Source of the DNA: an uncultured Brachyspira sp.
GTDB lineage: Bacteria > Spirochaetota > Brachyspiria > Brachyspirales > Brachyspiraceae
Assembly (NCBI RefSeq): GCF_934747485.1
Contig: NZ_CAKVGN010000044.1
Coordinates: forward strand, 1 to 25,979
DNA length: 25,979 bases
Direction: 5' to 3'
Positions 7,330 through 15,134 of the stretch are shown here, one piece after another. Positions within the stretch are counted from its first letter, which is position 1, and every line of letters begins with the position of its first letter. The position numbers were made by a program, and so were the translations under genes. A model generated the notes under the pieces. The model did not search any database. It was not told where the DNA came from and saw only the letters and a program-made list of their open reading frames with translations.

Positions 7330-8302
7330 TAAAAATTTTGATAGCTATAATGAAAAGCATTTATATTATATTGATAATGCTATAGAAAAAGCTAAAGCAC
7401 TTTATGACAGCTGTATATGCTGCGGGCATTTGTGCAAAACTAATAGAAACAATAAAAAAATAGGAAGATGTAAGATTTTTGAAGACACTAATAATATAAA
7501 AGTAGCCTCTCATACTTTGCATTTTGGTGAAGAGCCTATGCTTGTTGGAAATAATGGAAGCGGAACTGTGTTTTTTTCTAATTGTAATTTATCTTGTGTG
7601 TTTTGTCAGAATTATCAAATAAGCTCTGAAGGCATTGGGGAGATTATAGATTTAGATACATTGTCATCTTATTTTTTAGATTTAGAGCGAGAGGGTGCTA
7701 ATAATATTAATCTTGTAAGTGCAACGCATGTAATTTATCCTGTATTAAAAGCCTTAAAAATTGCATTGCTAAGTGGTTTGAACTTGCCTATAGTTTATAA
7801 TACAAATGGTTATGATACTAATGAATTATTAGATTGTTTGAATGGAATAGTTGATATTTATTTGCCTGATTTAAAATATTTTAATAATGAGAAGGCTATA
7901 AAATATTCTAAAGCTGAGAATTATTTTGATGTTGCAATTAATGCTATAACTACAATGAAAAATCAGGTTGGTGATTTAATTATAGATGAAAATGATATTG
8001 CCAAAAGCGGCATAATAATAAGGCATTTAATTTTGCCAAACAATGAATCTGATTCTTATGATATATTGATAGAATTAAAAGAGAGAGGATTTTTAAACAG
8101 TTATATTTCTTTAATGTCTCAGTATAGTCCGGAGTTTATGGCAAAAGATTATGATAATATTAACAGAAAACTATATATTAAAGAATATAATGAAGTATTA
8201 AACTTTGCATTAGATTTGGGATTTGAAAACATATTAGGGCAAGAGATTGAAAGCAGTGAAAATTATTTACCAGATTTTAGAAAAGATAAGCCATTTGAAT
8301 AA
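7310..8302 (+). CDS. Radical SAM protein, PflX/COG1313 type
   Basis: A 330-residue radical SAM enzyme related to pyruvate formate-lyase activases. The substrate of this subgroup is unknown to me. CNLSCVFC gives the CxxxCxxC cluster ligands Cys92, Cys96 and Cys99 for the [4Fe-4S]/SAM site. The N-terminus has the extra Cys cluster typical of the subgroup (Cys35, Cys37, Cys38, Cys42, Cys54). Three ATGs (7307, 7310, 7316) are possible. 7310 or 7316 fits best, because AGGA at 7302-7305 is too close to 7307. The start lies inside murB, so translation is probably coupled. It may be only a passenger of the murB transcript, since no glycyl-radical enzyme is nearby. Confidence 0.88.
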   Translation: MKMKFFDKNFDSYNEKHLYYIDNAIEKAKALYDSCICCGHLCKTNRNNKKIGRCKIFEDTNNIKVASHTLHFGEEPMLVGNNGSGTVFFSNCNLSCVFCQNYQISSEGIGEIIDLDTLSSYFLDLEREGANNINLVSATHVIYPVLKALKIALLSGLNLPIVYNTNGYDTNELLDCLNGIVDIYLPDLKYFNNEKAIKYSKAENYFDVAINAITTMKNQVGDLIIDENDIAKSGIIIRHLILPNNESDSYDILIELKERGFLNSYISLMSQYSPEFMAKDYDNINRKLYIKEYNEVLNFALDLGFENILGQEIESSENYLPDFRKDKPFE

Positions 8303-8324
8303 AAAGAAATAAATGAATAAAAAA

Positions 8325-8399
8325 TGGAGCGGGCGAACGGAATCGAACCGTCATCTTTAGATTGGAAGTCTAAGGTAATAACCATTATACGACGCCCGC
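8325..8399 (-). tRNA. tRNA-Gly (anticodon UCC)
   Basis: The 75-nt minus-strand cloverleaf has acceptor GCGGGCG pairing with CGCCCGC, discriminator U and encoded CCA (8325-8327). The anticodon stem TTAGA/TCTAA closes loop CTTCCAA, with anticodon TCC at 8364-8366. The T-loop GGTTCGATTCC is canonical. It faces the end of the radical SAM gene, so transcription there is convergent. Confidence 0.96.
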
Positions 8400-8414
8400 A
8401 ATTAAAGTTTAATT

Positions 8415-8442
8415 ATTATAACATGCAGATAAAAAAAAGCAA
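8415..8442 (-). promoter_or_regulatory. Promoter of tRNA-Gly
   Basis: On the minus strand, TTGCTT (8437-8442), a 16-bp spacer and an extended TGTTATAAT (-10 at 8415-8420) place the start only about 8 nt before the tRNA. Confidence 0.55.
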
Positions 8443-8471
8443 GCTATTTATATTATTTTAGTAATATTTTG

Positions 8472-8500
8472 TTGATAATTTTACTAATTCGTTGTAATAT
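8472..8500 (+). promoter_or_regulatory. Promoter of the OmpA-like lipoprotein pair
   Basis: TTGATA (8472-8477) and TAATAT (8495-8500) are 17 bp apart. GGGG sits just upstream of ATG 8543. The lipoprotein pair ends at the terminator at 9778. Confidence 0.5.
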
Positions 8501-8542
8501 GGTTTTACTGTTTAAGAATAATTTTAAATAACTGGGGAAAAA

Positions 8543-9127
8543 ATGAAAAAGATAATATTAATTCTATCATTTATTTTAACTACAGTAGTTGCTTGTTCTA
8601 GCACACCTAAAGCGACTACTCCAGAAAATACATCTGGATTTAATACTCAATTAAACCTTCCAGATGGTGTTAGGGTGAGAGAAACTCCAAGGGGTAAAGT
8701 ATTAGAGCTTTATGATCCTAAGGCTAAGAGTGATGTTGGTAAGCAGACAGGAATCTATGAAGTAAAATTCCAATTCGATAAAGCTGTAGAAATAGGAGAG
8801 TATAAACAAGCTTATAATTTGGTTTATACTATAATAAACAACAATCCTGAAATAAGAATTATGGTAGAAGGTAACTCTAGTAAAGAAGGTAAAGCTCCAT
8901 ACAATTACAATTTGTCTGTAAGAAGAGCTGATACTAGTTACAATTACTTAATAAAATTAGGTACTAAAAACAACAGACTTCTTAAAAATGCTTTTGGTGA
9001 GGGACTTCCTGAATATCCTACTTTAGAGGCTAATAGAAGAACTGAATTTATAGTAATAATGAATGAAGCGGATTTAAAAAAGTATAATGACTTTGCAAAA
9101 ACTGTCGATGTTAATAAAGAAAATTAA
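8543..9127 (+). CDS. OmpA-like lipoprotein (first of tandem pair)
   Basis: Probably a lipid-anchored outer-membrane or periplasmic protein that contacts peptidoglycan. The 194-residue precursor has a hydrophobic signal with lipobox VVAC, making Cys18 the lipidated N-terminus. A Thr/Pro/Ser linker follows. Residues 72-172 resemble the OmpA C-terminal domain, with EGNSSKEGKAPYNYNLSVRRA (split: EGNSSKEG at 109-116, then YNYNLSVRRA at 120-129). The conserved Asp that normally binds the peptidoglycan diamino acid is Ser113, while the Arg (127/128) is kept. It shares the pre-domain block LPxGxxxRxTxRGxVLE with the next gene, so the two are tandem paralogues. Confidence 0.85.
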   Translation: MKKIILILSFILTTVVACSSTPKATTPENTSGFNTQLNLPDGVRVRETPRGKVLELYDPKAKSDVGKQTGIYEVKFQFDKAVEIGEYKQAYNLVYTIINNNPEIRIMVEGNSSKEGKAPYNYNLSVRRADTSYNYLIKLGTKNNRLLKNAFGEGLPEYPTLEANRRTEFIVIMNEADLKKYNDFAKTVDVNKEN

Positions 9128-9150
9128 TATCTAAGGTTTTGGTAAAGATT

Positions 9151-9747
9151 ATGAAAAAATTATTATTTATTTTTGCTTTATTTATTTTTATAATATCTTG
9201 CGGTACTACTCCAGAGATGGCACCTGTTGAAAATGCAGAGCCTGTTGTGTTAGCTGTAGAAGAAGAGCCTCAAGTTGTTGCTAATACTAATGAACTTTAT
9301 TTGCCTCAAGGTACTTCTATTAGAGATACTCAAAGAGGAAGAGTGCTTGAAACTAATCCTAAAATAATATTTGGGTTTGCTAAAACTGATATGCCTGCAA
9401 ATGCTAATGTTGCTTTTGCTAAAATAATAGAGTTTTTAGATAAGAACCCTAATGTGAGATTAGTAATAGAAGGACATACTAGCAATAAAGGAATAGCATA
9501 TCCTTATAATTATAATTTATCTGCTAATAGGGTAAGAAGTGCGAGAGCTTATTTAGTTAATAATGGGGTTAATGCTGATAGATTAATTGAAAAACCGCTC
9601 GGCGAAGCTTTGCCTGAGTCTAATATTCAAGCTAATCTTAGAAGATATGAATTTGTAATTATTGAAAATCAAGCAGATATGGATAAATATAATGGTTTTG
9701 TATCTACTCTTGATGTGAGAAAGGAAACTGTATATACTGGAAATTAA
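9151..9747 (+). CDS. OmpA-like lipoprotein (second of tandem pair)
   Basis: A 198-residue precursor with lipobox IISC (Cys17) and a Glu/Val/Pro-rich linker. The OmpA-like domain (about 72-172) is closer to consensus than its upstream paralogue: IEGHTSNKG (107-114), then YNYNLSANR with Arg127. The usual peptidoglycan-binding Asp after HT is again replaced, by Ser111. The start was moved to ATG 9151, because the longer frame begins at TTG 9139 and would put charged residues before the signal peptide. It follows the first lipoprotein by 23 nt and is the last gene before a strong terminator, so the two are probably co-expressed. Confidence 0.87.
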   Translation: MKKLLFIFALFIFIISCGTTPEMAPVENAEPVVLAVEEEPQVVANTNELYLPQGTSIRDTQRGRVLETNPKIIFGFAKTDMPANANVAFAKIIEFLDKNPNVRLVIEGHTSNKGIAYPYNYNLSANRVRSARAYLVNNGVNADRLIEKPLGEALPESNIQANLRRYEFVIIENQADMDKYNGFVSTLDVRKETVYTGN

Positions 9748-9777
9748 TTAATTTTTAGGTATATTATTAGAAAATTT

Positions 9778-9817
9778 AACCTCCTTCTTTCTGTAACAAG
9801 AAATTAGGAGGTTTTTT
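9778..9817 (+). terminator. Rho-independent terminator after the lipoprotein pair
   Basis: AACCTCCT (9778-9785) pairs perfectly with AGGAGGTT (9806-9813) and runs into a T6 tract (9812-9817). Inner TTCTT/AAGAA can extend the stem. Confidence 0.9.
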
Positions 9818-9837
9818 AAATAAAGGTATTATGTTTT

Positions 9838-10944
9838 ATGAAACGATTTGTTATTTTGTTTTTATTGATTATTTCTTTTAACTTAATTGCACAAACTACA
9901 AATGAAGCTTTATCATCATCTACTAATGAAACTGCTGCCTCTAATGAAAGCTATCAAATAAATGATGAATTAATCAACACTTTCAAATACGGCACTACTT
10001 CTCAAAAAATATCAGCTATTTCAAGAATAAAAAAGACTAAAAACGAGAATGATATTTCTACTATGGTTGAATATTATCCTAATGAAAAAAATAATAAAAT
10101 AAAAATAGAGATAATCAATTTCTTCAAACAAAATGTTAATGATAAAGGTAAAACTATAATAGATTATGCCATAGTAGATGAAGATGATAGTGTGAGAAAA
10201 GAAGCTTATTATTTATGTTCTATTTATCCTGATATAAAATATGAGGCAAATATTATGTCTTCTATTAGCAATGAATCTGGACTTATATTAGACAGTATGA
10301 TAAATGCTTTGGGGGCTATTAAATCTACTTTAGCTTCAGACTATTTGGCTGAGAAATATACTAATGATGTGATTGGTTCAAGTACAAAGATAGAGATACT
10401 AAGATATTTCTCTGAGACTAAAGATAGTAAGGGTGAAGCTATTTGCAGGAATGTAGCACAAAATACAGGTGAGCCTTCTTTGGTTCGTTATATGGGAATA
10501 GTAGCAATGGGGGCTTATCCGAGTGCCGAAAATTATGAAATATTACAAAAAATCTTAAAAGAGGATTTACCTGAAGTTACTGCGAGGGTTATTTATATAC
10601 TTCCAGAGTATAGTGCTTATGGGGATATTAAGACCAATATTGTTGAAGCTTGCAAAAATGACAGCGAATCTGTGAGGATATATGCTATTAAGGCTTTGGA
10701 CAATTATAAAACAGAGCCGGAGATTCAGGAGCTTTTGCTTTATAGGCTTCAAAATGATAATTCTGAAAATATTACTCTTGAGGTGTTAAATCTTTATAGT
10801 GATTCTATGCCTACAGGAGAAATGTTTGATGCCATTAAAAAATTAGCGGACTCTTCTGCAAACAAGAAAATTAAAGATAAAGCAAAATCGATAGTAGAAG
10901 GCTCTAATAATACAACAGAGGCAACTACAGCTACTGCTTATTAA
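9838..10944 (+). CDS. Exported HEAT-repeat protein
   Basis: A 368-residue protein with a cleavable signal peptide (about 1-18, FNLIAQ then TT), so probably periplasmic. A Ser/Thr/Asn linker (20-40) is followed by repeated paired helices characteristic of HEAT-type solenoids: examples are DEDDSVRKEAYYLCSIYP (113-130), EPSLVRYMGIVAMGAYP and SESVRIYAIKALDNYK. The C-terminus is Thr/Ala-rich and probably disordered. Solenoids of this kind act as scaffolds; no catalytic motif is seen. It begins 21 nt after the terminator, with AAAGG about 11 nt before ATG 9838, and it leads into a small gene 5 nt downstream. Confidence 0.82.
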   Translation: MKRFVILFLLIISFNLIAQTTNEALSSSTNETAASNESYQINDELINTFKYGTTSQKISAISRIKKTKNENDISTMVEYYPNEKNNKIKIEIINFFKQNVNDKGKTIIDYAIVDEDDSVRKEAYYLCSIYPDIKYEANIMSSISNESGLILDSMINALGAIKSTLASDYLAEKYTNDVIGSSTKIEILRYFSETKDSKGEAICRNVAQNTGEPSLVRYMGIVAMGAYPSAENYEILQKILKEDLPEVTARVIYILPEYSAYGDIKTNIVEACKNDSESVRIYAIKALDNYKTEPEIQELLLYRLQNDNSENITLEVLNLYSDSMPTGEMFDAIKKLADSSANKKIKDKAKSIVEGSNNTTEATTATAY

Positions 10945-10949
10945 TATTT

Positions 10950-11222
10950 ATGATTTTGAAAGAAATTGTTAAAGAGTTAGAGATTATTTTATCGGATATT
11001 GCATTTTCTGGTATAGATAATATTGACAGTTCATTTGTAGAAAAAATAGAACTACTTGAAAAAAAAGCTATGGAAAATAAAATAACTAATCTTAGTAATT
11101 TATTAAATGATTTTATAAACTCAATTAAAGATTATAAATTAGAAGATTCGAGAGAGAATTTACAAAGAGTTTTTATAAATGTTTCAAAATTAGATTTTTA
11201 CATAAAGAATGCATCATATTAA
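10950..11222 (+). CDS. Small helical protein of unknown function
   Basis: Ninety residues, with no signal peptide, Cys or His. It reads as four or five amphipathic helices with alternating Leu/Ile and Lys/Glu. Its ATG lies 5 nt after the HEAT-repeat gene's stop, so it is almost certainly co-transcribed and perhaps translationally coupled. The HEAT protein appears exported while this one is cytoplasmic, so a direct complex is not obvious. I cannot assign a family. Confidence 0.7.
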   Translation: MILKEIVKELEIILSDIAFSGIDNIDSSFVEKIELLEKKAMENKITNLSNLLNDFINSIKDYKLEDSRENLQRVFINVSKLDFYIKNASY

Positions 11223-11241
11223 AAACTATTTAAATTTATTA

Positions 11242-11310
11242 TTCTGGGGCTTTGCCCCAGCCCCCACTTCTTTTGGTGACCCAAAGAAGCCAAAAGGACT
11301 GCATTTTTTA
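11242..11310. repeat. Dispersed intergenic hairpin repeat, copy C
   Basis: The shortest copy. CTGGGGC (11244-11250) and GCCCCAG (11254-11260) form a perfect 7-bp stem with a TTT loop. CTTCTTTTGG (11267-11276) then pairs with CCAAAGAAG (11281-11289) across a short loop, with one bulge. The tail is GGACTGCATTTTTT. It sits between convergent genes. Confidence 0.88.
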
Positions 11311-11366
11311 AGCTCAAATATAAATATTGCTTAATACATTAGATATATATTGTATTATATTAATTA

Positions 11367-12071
11367 TTATTTCTTAATAGTTTTGTTGCCTATAGTAGCT
11401 TTTTCTTCATTTTGTTTATTGTCTTCTTTTGCTGTCATCATAACAGAATTATTAACAACAGAATCAGCACCATTTCCATCATCTTCTGAAGGTCTTACTA
11501 TTTGAGCTTTATCTACTAATGATGATTTAAATATTTTTGTAGCTTCATCTTCGCTTTGATTTTCCATAATTGCAGTAGTGGCAGCCGATTCTGAAGCCAT
11601 TAAATCTCCGCTTGAGTGCACTATCATAACATCTTCTGGTCTAACTGTTATAAGTCCATTAGAAGTTCTAACAGCCAAAGCAACTCCAGTATCATTTTCC
11701 ATAACCATCTCAACAGGTCCTAAAAATCTATTTCCAGCCTCGTCCATTACTTCAACACTCTTACCAAGCATAGAATAACCGCTTTGACTAGAATAAAATG
11801 TTTTCATAGATTCTAAGTTTTTATTAACTTCAGTCATTTGCTCTACAGAAGAAAACTGTGCAAGCTGTGCTATCATATCTCTGTTATCCATAGGAGACAA
11901 TGGGTCTTGATGGCTCATTTGTACTGTTAATAGTTTTAAAAAGTCATCTTTGCCTAAAGAGTTTTTAGCAGGGTCTCTTTCAAAATTATGCTGCAAGTTA
12001 AAAGCTCCAACTTCTTGCTTTAATATTCTTATCTCCTTATCACTCATTCTTAATGCTTCTGCTGATATCAT
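11367..12071 (-). CDS. flgD: Flagellar hook-capping scaffold FlgD
   Basis: FlgD caps the growing hook and guides FlgE polymerisation; in spirochaetes the flagella are periplasmic. In the 234-residue protein the conserved N-terminal region is clear: LGKDDFLKLLTVQM (39-52), HQDPLSPMDNRDM (54-66) and AQLAQFSSVEQM. A short beta-rich part (102-151, LGKSVEVMD ... VRPEDVMIV) follows. The Ig-like insert of enterobacterial FlgD is absent. The last ~80 residues form a low-complexity acidic/polar tail (SEDEATK ... KEDNKQNEEK). TAGGAG lies 10 nt before ATG 12071. It follows fliK by 41 nt; the flgE gene that often comes next is not here. Confidence 0.92.
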   Translation of the reverse strand: MISAEALRMSDKEIRILKQEVGAFNLQHNFERDPAKNSLGKDDFLKLLTVQMSHQDPLSPMDNRDMIAQLAQFSSVEQMTEVNKNLESMKTFYSSQSGYSMLGKSVEVMDEAGNRFLGPVEMVMENDTGVALAVRTSNGLITVRPEDVMIVHSSGDLMASESAATTAIMENQSEDEATKIFKSSLVDKAQIVRPSEDDGNGADSVVNNSVMMTAKEDNKQNEEKATIGNKTIKK

Positions 12072-12112
12072 AATTTTTCATCTCCTAAGTTATTTTTTTA
12101 TTTAATTATTTT

Positions 12113-13651
12113 TTATATTAATAAATTCAATTTTCTCTCTGGTACTATATTATAATTTTGTACGCTCACAACCTCTTCTTCTATATTGTCTGCTCCAAAA
12201 CCATTTAAATTATTGTTGTTGCCTCCAAACTCAAACTCACCATTTTCATTAGGCATATCCTGTCTAAGCATTACATCAAAACCTTCTATGTTTATTCCTA
12301 TTTCATTTAAAGAACTAATAACAGTGTCTAAGTTTTTTGTGAATATGTCTTTTATTTCTGCATTATCTACAAATATTTTTCCCACTAAATTGTTATCAGC
12401 GTCCATGCTTATTTTTAATCTTACCTTACCCAAATATTCAGGATTAAGAGACATTAAAACTTCACTCTTGCCATTATTAACAGCAACCTGTGCCTTCTCT
12501 ACCAACTTAGACATCAAATCTTGAAATCTAATCATACTCTCAGCAATGTTGCTGGTATTTTGTGTTTTAGATACATTGTTGTAATGATTATATCCTTTTA
12601 AACTTGAAGAAGAATCTTTCATGTTAATGATTGTAAGTTCGCTTCCTTTTTCATCGGATATAGTGTTATTTAAATTGTTATTATTAGCGTTTTCTTTAGC
12701 TTCCTGCAATCTCATCTCTCTTTTATCAGCAACATTATCATCACTATTTATAAGAGTTTCTGTAGAATTATTAATCATTTCTCCATCGTTAGTTTCTTTT
12801 ATTTTTATATCTTTTACATCTTGTACATCTGTTTTTTCTATATTATTTTTTTTATCTTCGATGATTATATTTTCTTTTATATTATCTTTATTATCATCTT
12901 CTACCAACTCAAATATTTCTGATAATTTTTCAATATTAACATTATCATTTTGATGAGATACAGCAATCTCTTCTAAACTCTCTAAAGCTATTATTAAATC
13001 AGTAATTTCTTTTTTATCTTTTTCATCTAATTCTTCTAAGTTAATATTTTTTAACTCTTCTTTTATATCTTCAATATCTTTAAGCAATGAAGATAATTTC
13101 TCTTCATTAAGAGTCTTATTATCAATATTTTTATCTATTTGTGCCTTTTTATCAGCCTTATAATTTTCTATTATGAGCTCTGCTTTATCAATTAATTTTT
13201 TTGCTTTCTCTTTAGAAGATATTAAATCTTTTTTGATTTCATTATTATCTATATTTTCTTTATTATCATTTTTATCTACTTTGTTATCTTCAATATTCTT
13301 TTCTGATACTTCTGCTTTTTTCTCATTTACACTTTCTTCTAACTCGCTATTTTTTACTTCATCTGCAGTATTGTTTTCAATGCTTTCTTTTTTTATATTT
13401 TCAGTATTGTCAGCATTTTGAGAGTTTTCATCTATTATATTATTTTTATATAAACTATCTTGATAATCTTCTTCTTTTTCTATAGATTTGTTTGTAACAC
13501 TTTGAGAATAAATTTCTTCGCTATTTTGTGCTTCATCTAACATTTTAGCAAAACTATTATTATCATCATATAGATTATAAATTGTATTATTGTTATTAGC
13601 AGATATATTGCTGTCATTAAAAGATAATACATTGCTAACTGAGTTTATCAT
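12113..13651 (-). CDS. fliK: Flagellar hook-length control protein FliK
   Basis: A secreted molecular ruler that switches export from hook to filament substrates. The 512-residue protein is mostly Asn/Lys/Glu/Asp-rich low-complexity sequence, the variable ruler part. It ends with the conserved Flg_hook domain (about 390-465), including SEVLMSLNPEYLGKVRLKI (from 396) and the helix before GINIEGFDVMLRQ. A disordered tail follows. Two ATGs are close (13657 and 13651). 13651 is chosen because AGAGG lies 8 nt before it and only 2 nt before the first. It is co-directional with flgD 41 nt downstream. The Ser/Phe-rich frames on the opposite strand are shadows of this composition. Confidence 0.9.
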   Translation of the reverse strand: MINSVSNVLSFNDSNISANNNNTIYNLYDDNNSFAKMLDEAQNSEEIYSQSVTNKSIEKEEDYQDSLYKNNIIDENSQNADNTENIKKESIENNTADEVKNSELEESVNEKKAEVSEKNIEDNKVDKNDNKENIDNNEIKKDLISSKEKAKKLIDKAELIIENYKADKKAQIDKNIDNKTLNEEKLSSLLKDIEDIKEELKNINLEELDEKDKKEITDLIIALESLEEIAVSHQNDNVNIEKLSEIFELVEDDNKDNIKENIIIEDKKNNIEKTDVQDVKDIKIKETNDGEMINNSTETLINSDDNVADKREMRLQEAKENANNNNLNNTISDEKGSELTIINMKDSSSSLKGYNHYNNVSKTQNTSNIAESMIRFQDLMSKLVEKAQVAVNNGKSEVLMSLNPEYLGKVRLKISMDADNNLVGKIFVDNAEIKDIFTKNLDTVISSLNEIGINIEGFDVMLRQDMPNENGEFEFGGNNNNLNGFGADNIEEEVVSVQNYNIVPERKLNLLI

Positions 13652-13768
13652 AAACATAACCTCTTAAAAAATAAAAATCATATCACTTACTATAGTCGGA
13701 AATATGGAAATTTGCTTTATAAAAAAATGCTATGCAAAAAATAATTTAAATAGAGTTTTTATAAAAAA

Positions 13769-14377
13769 TTATTGAAATATATGTGCTGTTTGAGATATTA
13801 TATTTGTGCCTGTTTCAAATACTAAGAAAGGAAATTTACCCATAATTCCTGCTACTATATTTGAAGGGGGCATAGTTGATAATCTATTATATTCATTTAC
13901 GTGACTATTATATGCTTCTATTGCTTTTCTCTCTTCTTGTATTATTGGTCTTATTACTCTTAAAGCCTCAATATAAAATTGATTTGTTCTTAAAACAGGA
14001 TAATTCCTTGCTGTATAATCTATTTTATTGATATTTTCTTGTATTCTTGCTTGAATATATTGAAACTCTTGAAAGGTTAGAGGTTTTTCTATTAATTTAT
14101 CATCTATATCTATTTTGCTTAATCTCGTTATATAATTACTTAATGAAGAGATTGTGTATGTATCTAATCTTGGTATTTTTGAAACGGCATTATAATATTG
14201 TATAGAAGCTTGTCTTTTTTTAGAATAAATATCTAATATATTATTTAAATATTCTCTTGATAATTTTTCTTCAGTGAGAATAGATTTTTTTATAGAAGTA
14301 GTTGTTACTATCATAAATATACTAATAGCTACAACATTAACTATTATAAATATTATAGCTACAATAGAACCCTTCAT
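13769..14377 (-). CDS. lemA: LemA family membrane protein
   Basis: A 202-residue protein with one N-terminal membrane segment (about 5-26) and a long helical-bundle domain. LemA signatures are NYPVLRTNQFYIEALRVIRP, the ERKAIEAYNSHVNEYN helix and PPSNIVAGIMGKFPFLVFE near the C-terminus. The function of LemA is poorly defined. ATG 14377 is chosen over an upstream frame starting at 14446, because AAGGA precedes it by 7 nt and the upstream 23 residues add a non-family hydrophobic stretch. It follows the TM2-XpaC gene by 81 nt in the same direction. Confidence 0.88.
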   Translation of the reverse strand: MKGSIVAIIFIIVNVVAISIFMIVTTTSIKKSILTEEKLSREYLNNILDIYSKKRQASIQYYNAVSKIPRLDTYTISSLSNYITRLSKIDIDDKLIEKPLTFQEFQYIQARIQENINKIDYTARNYPVLRTNQFYIEALRVIRPIIQEERKAIEAYNSHVNEYNRLSTMPPSNIVAGIMGKFPFLVFETGTNIISQTAHIFQ

Positions 14378-14458
14378 TATTTTTTCCTTAAATATTTTTT
14401 GTTCAAACAATATAACAATTATATATAAATAAAAGTAAATTGTCAAAAATAATATATG

Positions 14459-15106
14459 CTACCTTTTTGAAGTTGATTTTATCACTTCTATATCACTGGA
14501 TATATCTATAACATTATTGTTGTATATTGTGTTTAATACGTTTTTTAAGTTTTCTTTTATCGCTATAATAGAATCCATTATATCATTTTTTAATTTTGTA
14601 TTGTCTTGTTCTATTTTTGAGTTTTCTAAATCTATATATGTGTTTATTATTTTTACTATTGTAGGTATATTATATTCCAAAAGTTTTTCTAATTCTTTTA
14701 TTGCTATTTTATTACTAGCTGTATCTTTTACAGATATATCTATTATATTTTTATAAAGTTCATTTAATTCTTTGATATTTTCTTTTATTTTATCATCTTT
14801 AATTTTTATTGATGCAGTATTTATGAGTTTATTATATTTGAGAGCACTATTAATAATATCATATCCTTCGTAATTATTATTATAAGTTAATTCTATTCTA
14901 TTATATTTATCATCAAATTCTTCTTCTGTCATAAATGTAAACTTTAATAAATCTATCACACAAAGAATCGTAGGTATAAAAGTCCAGAAAAATAAAACAT
15001 GCAATACACCTCTTTTGGTTTGTCCAAGATAGAATTTTTGTATGCCAATACCGCCAAGCATTATAGATAATGCAGAATATACTATAGCGTATGCTCTTTT
15101 TTTCAT
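14459..15106 (-). CDS. TM2 domain fused to an XpaC-like helical domain
   Basis: A 215-residue membrane-anchored protein. Residues 4-60 match the TM2 domain: two hydrophobic helices joined by the conserved GGIGIQKFYLGQTKRG turn. Residues 100-212 are cytoplasmic helices with the pattern LLEYNIPTIVKIINTYIDLEN (split: LLEYNIPTIVKI, then INTYIDLEN) and VIDISSDIEVIK. The latter pattern aligns with the XpaC-like protein encoded at 3935-4474, so the two share a domain. No clear ribosome-binding site precedes ATG 15106. It lies 28 nt behind the glycosyltransferase gene and 81 nt ahead of lemA. The molecular function is unknown. Confidence 0.78.
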   Translation of the reverse strand: MKKRAYAIVYSALSIMLGGIGIQKFYLGQTKRGVLHVLFFWTFIPTILCVIDLLKFTFMTEEEFDDKYNRIELTYNNNYEGYDIINSALKYNKLINTASIKIKDDKIKENIKELNELYKNIIDISVKDTASNKIAIKELEKLLEYNIPTIVKIINTYIDLENSKIEQDNTKLKNDIMDSIIAIKENLKNVLNTIYNNNVIDISSDIEVIKSTSKR

Positions 15107-15134
15107 TTTATTATTTTACCATAATTTATATTTT

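Noticed and set aside
12621..12953. Ser/Leu/Phe-rich open frames on the plus strand opposite fliK
   Set aside because: They mirror the Asn/Lys/Glu/Asp-rich repeats of FliK on the other strand. They lack ribosome-binding sites and family motifs.
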